Assembly (NCBI GenBank): GCA_029960045.1
Contig: JASCOV010000001.1
Location: 124,001 to 188,000 of the forward strand
Length of the DNA stretch: 64,000 nucleotides
Reading direction: 5' to 3'
Source of the DNA: Flavobacteriaceae bacterium PS02293
Lineage (GTDB): Bacteria > Bacteroidota > Bacteroidia > Flavobacteriales > Weeksellaceae
How positions within the stretch are numbered: position 1 is the first letter of the stretch; every line of letters begins with the position of its first letter. The translations under genes and the position numbers were made by a program. Under the pieces are notes generated by a model. The model worked only from the letters and a program-made list of their open reading frames with translations, was not told where the DNA came from and did no database searches. Shown here in pieces: positions 58,213 to 64,000 of the stretch.

Positions 58213-59397
58213 TTATTTCTTTACAAAACTAGCAACATCATCAGCAGTTACAGGATCAGCACCTAAGATGATCAGCCTTTCTACAACGTTTCTAAGTTCA
58301 CGGATGTTTCCAGTCCAGTCATATTGCTGTAAAGCCTTGATGGATTTGTCATCAAATTTCTTAGGCGCAGAACCGTTTTCTGAAGCAATAAGGTTGGTGA
58401 AATGTTCGACCAACAAAGGAATATCTTCAGCTCTGTCATTAAGAGAAGGTACACTGATCTCGATCACAGAAAGCCTGTGGTACAAATCCTCACGGAATTT
58501 TCCTTGCTCAATTTCTTTAGCCAGATTTTTGTTGGTTGCAGCGATAACGCGGACATCCACTTTGATCTCTTTGTCGCTACCTACTGGGGAAACTTTACTT
58601 TCCTGCAATGCCCTAAGCACTTTTGCCTGAGCAACCAAACTCATATCACCGATCTCATCAAGAAAAATAGTTCCGCCAGTTGCCTGCTCGAATTTTCCCG
58701 ATTTGTCTTTGATGGCACCTGTAAAAGAACCTTTTACGTGGCCAAATAATTCACTTTCAATCAATTCTGATGGGATTGCAGCACAGTTTACCTCTATCAT
58801 TGGGCCTCTTGATCTTTCACTTTGAGAATGGATCGCGTGTGCTACCAATTCTTTACCAGCACCATTTGGTCCTGTTACAAGAACTCTTGCGTCGGAAACT
58901 GCTACTTTGTCGATGATCTCCTGGATCTTCTTAAGTGCAGGCGATTGCCCGATCATTTGGTATTTTTTGTTGACTTTTTTCTTCAGCTGAGAATTTTCCT
59001 GCTTCAGATTTGAGTTTGCTTTTTGAAGATTGCCTTTGTCCAAAGCATTTTTCACACTTGTGATCAATCTGTTGATATCGATTGGTTTTGAGATGAAGTC
59101 ATAAGCGCCTTCTCTCAAACAGCCAACTGCTGTATCAATATCTGCGTGTCCGGAGATCATAATGAATGTGCTCTCAGGTTTTAGGGCAAGACTTTGTTTC
59201 AAAAGTTCTGTTCCGGAGATTTTTGGCATTTTGATATCAGAAATTACCAAAGCAAAATCTTCTTTCTCTATAAATTTGAAACCCTCAAGACCATCTTCGG
59301 CTATTTCGAATTGGTAATCAGGAAGTTCGTCCGATAAAATACTGTGTAGAACGCCGGATATTGCTTTTTCGTCCTCTACGATTAAGATTTTTTGCAT
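58213..59397 (-). CDS. Sigma-54 type response regulator without a C-terminal DNA-binding domain
   Basis: A 394-residue NtrC-like protein: receiver domain (about 1-120; D54 in VISDIKMPKISG, K in FISKPID), linker with a coiled coil (about 125-145), and an AAA+ domain (about 150-390). Walker A reads GPNGAGKE (176-183) instead of GESGTGKE, and the sigma-54 loop reads GSFTGA (223-228) instead of GAFTGA. Walker B is GGTIFLDEIGDM. The protein ends at TADDVASFVKK, with no Fis-type helix-turn-helix. Such tailless regulators occur in flavobacteria and may activate from solution or act on another process. No histidine kinase is adjacent. Confidence 0.88.
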   Translation of the reverse strand: MQKILIVEDEKAISGVLHSILSDELPDYQFEIAEDGLEGFKFIEKEDFALVISDIKMPKISGTELLKQSLALKPESTFIMISGHADIDTAVGCLREGAYDFISKPIDINRLITSVKNALDKGNLQKANSNLKQENSQLKKKVNKKYQMIGQSPALKKIQEIIDKVAVSDARVLVTGPNGAGKELVAHAIHSQSERSRGPMIEVNCAAIPSELIESELFGHVKGSFTGAIKDKSGKFEQATGGTIFLDEIGDMSLVAQAKVLRALQESKVSPVGSDKEIKVDVRVIAATNKNLAKEIEQGKFREDLYHRLSVIEISVPSLNDRAEDIPLLVEHFTNLIASENGSAPKKFDDKSIKALQQYDWTGNIRELRNVVERLIILGADPVTADDVASFVKK

Positions 59398-59510
59398 AGG
59401 TGCAAAGATACAAATTTTTGATTTCGTAATACGAAATTATTATGATTGTTTATTCCGAAAAATAAAATGTGGAAATATTCTAAAAAAGAAAAATGTTATT
59501 TTGTACCAAA

Positions 59511-59619
59511 AGCTCCCTGCAATAGCGATAGTAACGGTTATCCTTTTTCTATGCGAAGGGGTTTAAGCCTTGGCAGAAAAAGATAATAGTGGATAGCGCG
59601 ACCCGAGCGGCTGGAAATG
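59511..59619 (+). repeat. Dispersed hairpin repeat element, copy C
   Basis: Starts AATAGCGATAGTAACGG, core stem CTTTTTCT (59543-59550) with AGAAAAAG (59575-59582), ends GATAATAGTGGATAGCGCG and TGGAAATG. It lies in the 256-nt gap between the sigma-54 regulator start and the M28 peptidase stop (both minus strand). The rest of the gap holds no recognisable signal. Confidence 0.75.
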
Positions 59620-59653
59620 CAGAGGCGGGGGGATTGCCCAAATTATCAGCTTG

Positions 59654-60820
59654 TTATTCTACAATAATTTTCTTGGTAATCACTTGATCTCCCACTTTCA
59701 AGGTGCCTAAGTAAACGCCTTTTGAAATTGAGGAAATATCAATCCTTGTTTGATTTTCTGTTTGAATAATTGTTTTTCCCTCCAGACTTGTAAGGATGAA
59801 ACTGAATTTTTGATTTTTGCTGTTAGAAAATTCTAACTGGAGATAATCTTTTGCAGGATTTGGATAGATTGAAAAACTTGCAGATAAATCTTTTGATTCT
59901 CCGACACTTAAAGCCTGACTAGCCACGGCGAAATGCTGAACTGCTCCTGTTGTTGCTTTTGCTATCTTGTAGATATAAACGGGATCCAAGTTGGAATAGG
60001 TATCATTTGCAGTGTGAGCATAAGGTGTTTCATTATATTCAAACAAGCCTGTGATGATTTCTCCATTGGCTTGGAACGGCATATAATCTGAGGCGTAGGC
60101 ATAACTAAGATTTGTAGTCAAAGTAGAATAAAGAGTAACGCAATTCATCAATTGTTGCGTAAAAGTATTAGATGCTGCGTTGTTTGCACTTGGCGTATTC
60201 GACTCATCTCTTTCGCAAGTGATTGTGTTGTTTGTTTGTCCTTTGATTCCGCCTACTTCATCGATGTTTAGAACGAGACGAATGTTCATTTTCGGATTTG
60301 TAGCATTTACAACACTTGTTACATAATGCTGAGAACCTAGCAAACCTTGTTCTTCGCCGGAAAAATTGATGAATTTGATTGAGTATTCAGTTGGAACATT
60401 TTTCAGAAGCCTTGCGACTTCCAGAATTACAGAAACTCCGCTTCCGTTATCATTAGTTCCCGTTCCTGTGATTGTGTCGTAATGGCCACAAACGATGAGG
60501 TAAGTATTCGGATATTTAGTTCCGGTTTTTGTAATAATGATGTTGGATGTTGTGTTTCCATTGTAAGTGAAATTGTCCCTTGTGATTTCAGCTTCGGAAT
60601 ATCCGAAAGATAAATACTTATTTTTCAACCAAGTGTAAGCATTGTTGTTGGCAGTAGAACCCGTAGTTTTGACTCCTAAAGCTTCGAATTCCTGCAGATA
60701 AGTATTGATGTTTGTCTGAGAAACAAGATTGCTGACATTCGCATAATCTTGATTGAATGTTTGAGAATTTGCAAAAAATCCTAAAAATAAAACCGAAAAT
60801 AATAAGTTCTTCATCTTCAT
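59654..60820 (-). CDS. M28 family zinc aminopeptidase with T9SS sorting domain
   Basis: A 388-residue secreted peptidase. Signal peptide (about 1-19), then the M28 catalytic domain (about 60-310): the zinc ligand His and Asp in LIVCGHYDTITG and GTNDNGSGVSVILEVARLL, the Glu pair in FINFSGEEQGLLGSQHYV, the Asp in LVLNIDEVGG and the final His in TPYAHTANDTYSNLD. A T9SS type A sorting domain begins near residue 317 (IYPNPAKDYLQLEF...) and ends with KVGDQVITKKIIVE. It should remove N-terminal residues from peptides outside the cell. The gene is upstream of copy C of the dispersed repeat. Confidence 0.93.
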   Translation of the reverse strand: MKMKNLLFSVLFLGFFANSQTFNQDYANVSNLVSQTNINTYLQEFEALGVKTTGSTANNNAYTWLKNKYLSFGYSEAEITRDNFTYNGNTTSNIIITKTGTKYPNTYLIVCGHYDTITGTGTNDNGSGVSVILEVARLLKNVPTEYSIKFINFSGEEQGLLGSQHYVTSVVNATNPKMNIRLVLNIDEVGGIKGQTNNTITCERDESNTPSANNAASNTFTQQLMNCVTLYSTLTTNLSYAYASDYMPFQANGEIITGLFEYNETPYAHTANDTYSNLDPVYIYKIAKATTGAVQHFAVASQALSVGESKDLSASFSIYPNPAKDYLQLEFSNSKNQKFSFILTSLEGKTIIQTENQTRIDISSISKGVYLGTLKVGDQVITKKIIVE

Positions 60821-60847
60821 TGATAATAATTTTGCAAATATAAATAA

Positions 60848-60881
60848 AAAAGGAGAAGACTTGATAAATGTCTTCTCCTTT
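60848..60881 (-). terminator. Terminator of the 11-mer repeat protein gene
   Basis: AAAGGAGAAGAC pairs with GTCTTCTCCTTT; a T-run follows on the minus strand. Confidence 0.88.
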
Positions 60882-60910
60882 CGTTTTGAAAAACTATTAC
60901 TAACTTAAAA

Positions 60911-61249
60911 CTAATTCGTTGCTTTTCTGACTTCTGCTTTTACATCTTCGCTAGCATCCTTGGTTTTTTCCCAAGCGTCAGATGCGGTATCTTTTGTGCT
61001 TTCCCAAGCTTTTTCTGCGAAGTCTTTTGTGTCTTCCCAAGCTTCTGCAGCATTTGATTTTAGATTTTCAAAGAATCCCTCTTTTGTAGATTCTGTGTTG
61101 TTTCTTTTTTGTTCATCAATGTAGTTTCTTGCTTTGTCAGCATATTCATTGATTGTGTTTTTTGCTTTATCAGCTGCGTTTTCTAATGAGTTTTCAGTTT
61201 TATCAACCGCTCTTTCTGCATCATTGTAATTTTGTTCTTGAGTGCTCAT
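60911..61249 (-). CDS. Small amphipathic 11-mer repeat protein (LEA/YtxH-like)
   Basis: A 112-residue, highly charged protein with no signal peptide. Two 11-residue repeats occur near 24-46 (ADKAKNTINEY and ADKARNYIDEQ), and three perfect-length copies near 70-105: AWEDTKDFAEK, AWESTKDTASD and AWEKTKDASED. The 11-residue period fits a long amphipathic helix with a Trp or Ala stripe, as in late-embryogenesis-abundant-like and apolipoprotein-like proteins. Such proteins are often made under stress or in stationary phase and can bind membranes. Family assignment is by pattern only. It is a single-gene unit with its own terminator. Confidence 0.75.
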   Translation of the reverse strand: MSTQEQNYNDAERAVDKTENSLENAADKAKNTINEYADKARNYIDEQKRNNTESTKEGFFENLKSNAAEAWEDTKDFAEKAWESTKDTASDAWEKTKDASEDVKAEVRKATN

Positions 61250-61366
61250 AATATTTTATTTTGTGGTTAAATTGAAAAATTTGATTTGATACTAACAATT
61301 ATTCAATTAGAATGCCGTAAAGTCTTAATGAACGTTAAAGTAATTATAAATAAAACCAAACACGAA

Positions 61367-61398
61367 AAAAGCAACATTCAGAAATGAATGTTGCTTTT
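61367..61398 (-). terminator. Terminator of the nucleoside phosphorylase gene
   Basis: AAAAGCAACATTC pairs with GAATGTTGCTTTT; a T-run follows on the minus strand. Confidence 0.85.
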
Positions 61399-61472
61399 GT
61401 AAGATATTAGAAGTTAGATTTTAGAAATTAGACTCGAAACAAATCTAACATCTAAATTCTAAGCTCTAACTT

Positions 61473-62327
61473 CTATTTAATAATTCTTTCCAGAACCCAC
61501 TCAATCATCATTTTTTCTGATGCGTGATGGTCGCTTGCAAATTCGCCACGTCTTCTGTTAGCAATAACGCAATTTACGGTCAAGGCTTTGTGGCCTAATA
61601 ATTTTGATAAAGCATAGATTGCAGAAGTTTCCATTTCAAAGTTGGAAACGCCAAGGTCATTCAAAGTTTCAAGGAATTGATCATCTAATGCTTTCAGTCT
61701 CAATTGGCGACCTTGTGGTGCGTAAAATCCAGGGAAAGTTGCTGTATTTCCTTTGTACTTTGCATCGGCATAATAATCAGAAATATCCTTTGCCCAATCT
61801 GAGAAATATAGCATCGGCTTGATTTTATTATATGGGAATTTCTCCATAAAATTCTTGCTGAACTCATTCTCAAATACGTAATCCTGATAGAAATGCATTA
61901 GTCCATCAAGACCAACTACATTTTCCGTAACCAACATATTATTGACCTCGATGTCAGGATTCACACTTCCGCAAGTTCCCATTCGGAAAAGTTCGAGTGT
62001 TTTATGTTGTGTTTTGAATTCCTTTTCTTTCAGATCAATATTGACCAAAGCATCCAGCTCGTTCATCACAATATCGATATTCTCTGTTCCGATTCCTGTT
62101 GACATTACCGTGATTCTTTCGCCACGTAAAGTTCCGGTGTGCGTGTAGAATTCTCTTTTGTTTTTTTTGACATCAATAGTGTCAAAGTATTTCGAGACTT
62201 TTGGAACTCTGTCCGGATCGCCTACCAATAATACTTTGTCTGCGAGGTCTTCAGGAAGAAGATTAAGGTGGTAAACACTTCCGTCGTCGTTTAGAACCAG
62301 TTCGGAAGCTGCTAATTTGTTGATCAT
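61473..62327 (-). CDS. Nucleoside phosphorylase (uridine phosphorylase type)
   Basis: A 284-residue protein of the purine/uridine phosphorylase (PNP_UDP_1) family. The phosphate site is in LVGDPDRVP, the nucleoside site in RMGTCGSVNPD and FEMETSAIYALSKLLGH, with Glu and Arg near the base. It cleaves a nucleoside with phosphate to a free base and ribose-1-phosphate. The type of base is not decided by eye; the sequence length and the FEMETSA box are nearest to uridine phosphorylases of flavobacteria. Single-gene unit in the cytosol. The same window holds a cytidine deaminase, which feeds uridine. Confidence 0.88.
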   Translation of the reverse strand: MINKLAASELVLNDDGSVYHLNLLPEDLADKVLLVGDPDRVPKVSKYFDTIDVKKNKREFYTHTGTLRGERITVMSTGIGTENIDIVMNELDALVNIDLKEKEFKTQHKTLELFRMGTCGSVNPDIEVNNMLVTENVVGLDGLMHFYQDYVFENEFSKNFMEKFPYNKIKPMLYFSDWAKDISDYYADAKYKGNTATFPGFYAPQGRQLRLKALDDQFLETLNDLGVSNFEMETSAIYALSKLLGHKALTVNCVIANRRRGEFASDHHASEKMMIEWVLERIIK

Positions 62328-62470
62328 ATTGTTGATTTAATATTTAAAAGATTAAAAAATTAATGATTAAAAGATGCACTAATTTTTGAAATTAAAAAGG
62401 TTTTAAAGTTAACAAAATTCTACATCCGCAAAAGGATTGAAGCTTTTTTATTTTGAAAATAATTAAAATT

Positions 62471-63637
62471 CTAAGAATTTGAAATCTGATTTGCTACCCA
62501 ATTTCCTGTACTGAAACAAGCTTGCAAAAGATAACCGCCAGTTGGTGCTTCCCAATCTATCATTTCGCCGGCGCAGAAAATATTTGGGAATTTTTTTAAT
62601 TCAAGTTTGTCATCTAATTCTGAGAATGAAACTCCGCCCGAAGTCGAAATCACTTCATCAATCGGTCTGAAACTCAGAATTTCTATCGGGAATTTCTTTA
62701 TTAATTTTGAAAGAATTTCAATGTTTGTATAACTTTCTTTATCTAATGTTTTCACAAGATTGAGCGCAGTTGTTGAGAGTTTTAGTTTCTTTTTCAAAAC
62801 AGGACTTATTTTTTCAGTTCCGTTCAATGCTTCGAAGATTTCTGTTTCTGAGAGATTCGGTTTTAAATCGATGTTAATGATTAAAGGAAAATTATGTTTT
62901 CTCGTAAACCGATTTAGATAATAAATTGGACTTCCTTCGATTCCATATTTTGTGAAAACTACTTCTCCGATTTTATCATTTGCCTCAAAAGAAACTTTGA
63001 TGTTTTTAAGATATTGACCTTGTAATTGATGGAATTTAGAATCTGTATCGTAACCAGAATTTGCAGATTCCAAAGGTGTGATTCCAATGTTTTTTGATTT
63101 TAAAATCTCAATCCATTTCGCATCAGAACCTGTTTTTTTCCAGGAACCGCCACCCATCGCCAATATTAATTTTGAATATTCAACTTGAAGTTCTTTTTCT
63201 TTATTTTTAAGAGTCACAGAATTTTTATTGAAATCAATGAAAGTATGTTCATAATGAATGACAACGCCCAATTGTTCCAATCTATCCAGCCAAGCTTTCA
63301 AAACCTGAATCGGCTTGAAATTCTTCGTAGGAAAAATCTTCCCAGAACTTCCGACATAAGTTGTGATTCCCAAATCAGAAAGCCAATCGATAACTTTTTT
63401 ATTATCAAAATTCTTTACAATATTTCGGATTTCCGGCGCATCATATTTTTCGATAAAAGATTCTAATTCTTCACTGTGCGTCAGATTGAAACCTCCATTT
63501 CCAGCCACTAAGAATTTTCTTCCAGAAGCTTTATTTTGTTCGAATATTTGAACTTTGAAGCCTTTCTCAGCAAGGATTTGTGCTGCCATCAATCCAGCTG
63601 GACCAGCGCCAATGATGATTGTCTGATTATCAGTCAT
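62471..63637 (-). CDS. HI0933/BaiN-type NAD(P)/FAD-dependent oxidoreductase
   Basis: A 388-residue flavoprotein. The FAD Rossmann motif IIGAGPAGLMAAQILAEKG is at the N-terminus, followed by FEQNKASGRKFLVAGNGGFNLTHS, the family signature. The C-terminal motif FCAGEMIDWEAPTGGYLLQACFSTG binds the second half of FAD. The family includes BaiN and similar reductases with mostly unknown substrates. The middle part (about 195-320) is the beta-rich insertion typical of the family. Single-gene unit. No neighbouring gene suggests a pathway. Confidence 0.9.
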   Translation of the reverse strand: MTDNQTIIIGAGPAGLMAAQILAEKGFKVQIFEQNKASGRKFLVAGNGGFNLTHSEELESFIEKYDAPEIRNIVKNFDNKKVIDWLSDLGITTYVGSSGKIFPTKNFKPIQVLKAWLDRLEQLGVVIHYEHTFIDFNKNSVTLKNKEKELQVEYSKLILAMGGGSWKKTGSDAKWIEILKSKNIGITPLESANSGYDTDSKFHQLQGQYLKNIKVSFEANDKIGEVVFTKYGIEGSPIYYLNRFTRKHNFPLIINIDLKPNLSETEIFEALNGTEKISPVLKKKLKLSTTALNLVKTLDKESYTNIEILSKLIKKFPIEILSFRPIDEVISTSGGVSFSELDDKLELKKFPNIFCAGEMIDWEAPTGGYLLQACFSTGNWVANQISNS

Positions 63638-63715
63638 TTATTTAGAAAATATTTCTGTTATTTCCTGAGAAACCAGAAGTTAAATCATTCATTAATTATA
63701 ATTCATCATTCAGAT

Positions 63716-64000
63716 TTATCCTCCAACACGTTTTGTTTTGTAGCCCATTTCTTTTAGAATGGTCATTATTTTGTCGCGGTTGTCGCCTTGGATGATGATG
63801 ACGCCGTCTTTTTCCGAGCCACCGATGCCGAGTTTTGTTTTGATTTTTTTTGAGATTTCTTTCAGGCCTTCGTCGTCGCCTTCCCAGCCTTCTATGATGG
63901 TGACAGGTTTTCCGTTTCTGCCTTTCTTCTCGAATTTGCAAACGAGCGGTTCTTTCTGTTTGAAGTTTTCTTTTTCCTCATTTGGCATTTCAAAATCCTG
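63716..64000 (-). CDS. Translation initiation factor SUI1/YciH family protein (5' partial)
   Basis: The frame is open from a stop at 63716 to the window edge at 64000. The internal Met at 63988 (MPNEEKENFKQ) is a possible start, but the four codons upstream in the window (Q-D-F-E) are open and the family usually has a longer N-terminal arm, so the start is probably outside. The SUI1 domain shows VCKFEKKGRNGKPVTIIEGW, LKEISKKIKTKLGIGGSEKD and GVIIIQGDNRDKIMTILKEM, ending GYKTKRVGG. eIF1-type proteins help start-codon selection; the bacterial role is not well defined. Last gene of the window. Confidence 0.9.
   Translation of the reverse strand, partial: QDFEMPNEEKENFKQKEPLVCKFEKKGRNGKPVTIIEGWEGDDEGLKEISKKIKTKLGIGGSEKDGVIIIQGDNRDKIMTILKEMGYKTKRVGG

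Noticed and set aside
61399..61470. Repeated TCTAA-type words after the nucleoside phosphorylase gene
   Set aside because: Short AT-rich direct repeats without structure or position relative to a gene; likely simple sequence.
63696..63941. A second reading frame, Arg-rich, opposite and over the SUI1 gene
   Set aside because: Low-complexity Arg/His composition from a shifted frame of a conserved gene; no independent support.
1..64000. CRISPR arrays, insertion sequences, prophage or rRNA genes
   Set aside because: No direct-repeat array with regular spacers, no transposase or integrase frame, and no rRNA-like sequence was seen.

Overview
The window is AT-rich, compact bacterial chromosome from a flavobacterium, most likely the family Weeksellaceae (Chryseobacterium, Epilithonimonas or a near relative). 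The evidence is: several secreted proteins ending in type IX secretion (T9SS) sorting domains; many exported beta-barrel proteins; promoters of the Bacteroidota type (TTG, about 17-23 nt, TAnnTTTG); few Shine-Dalgarno sites; and housekeeping genes (era, dapD, lpdA, aroB, recF, argS, menE) of flavobacterial type. No phage, integrase, transposase, rRNA operon or CRISPR array is visible. The genus is inferred; no database search was possible.

Layout. 0-6.5 kb: the end of a DsbD-like protein, a GNAT acetyltransferase, an orphan ExbD, a lipoprotein, a hydrolase, a DUF1304 protein, an NrnA-like DHH phosphoesterase, a T9SS protein, era and a DoxX protein. 6.5-10.6 kb: a lysine-catabolism pair (piperideine-6-carboxylate dehydrogenase and lysine 6-aminotransferase) with a small membrane-protein gene between. 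10.6-16.3 kb: tRNA-Ala(GGC), an OmpR-type two-component system, TauE/SafE permease, PAP2 phosphatase, NlpC/P60 lipoprotein and dapD. 16.3-20.3 kb: a four-gene glycan operon (GT87, GT2, polysaccharide deacetylase, GT4). 20.3-31.4 kb: YggS, lpdA, a run of exported proteins each with its own terminator, aroB, two tandem paralogous beta-barrels, a T9SS reprolysin-like protease and a lipoprotein. 31.5-45.9 kb: a 1982-residue alpha-2-macroglobulin-like protein, a UbiA-like protein, an Omp85-like protein, recF, a VCBS-repeat T9SS protein, cdd, a DUF922 protease, arfB and menE. 46-54.5 kb: tRNA-Gln(TTG) and an accessory block, described below. 54.5-64 kb: argS, a repeat cluster, a MATE pump, a sigma-54 regulator without its DNA-binding domain, an M28 T9SS peptidase, an 11-mer repeat protein, a nucleoside phosphorylase, a flavoprotein and SUI1/YciH.

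The most interesting region is 46.2-53.6 kb. A TPR-lipoprotein histidine kinase and a response regulator sit between two transcription units: a six-gene operon (TM2 protein, YegP, an HsdR-N-like nuclease, a Cys-rich SH3 protein, a membrane protein and a tandem-repeat protein) and a divergent gene for a membrane-anchored protein. Both units carry the same palindrome, TACGGA-AA-TCCGTA, exactly 21 nt (counted from the 7-bp arm TCCGTAA) upstream of a -7-like box and 48 nt (counted from the 6-bp core) upstream of the start codon. This looks like an activator site for the two-component system and may define an undescribed regulon. The gap beside it holds a 55-residue small protein gene with its own terminator and a stretch that folds into three hairpins.

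A second theme is dispersed repeats. Three clear copies and one divergent copy of an 85-130 bp element share their flanks but have different hairpin cores that stay base-paired. A REP-like palindrome occurs twice in the argS-MATE gap and once, in frame, inside the alpha-2-macroglobulin gene.
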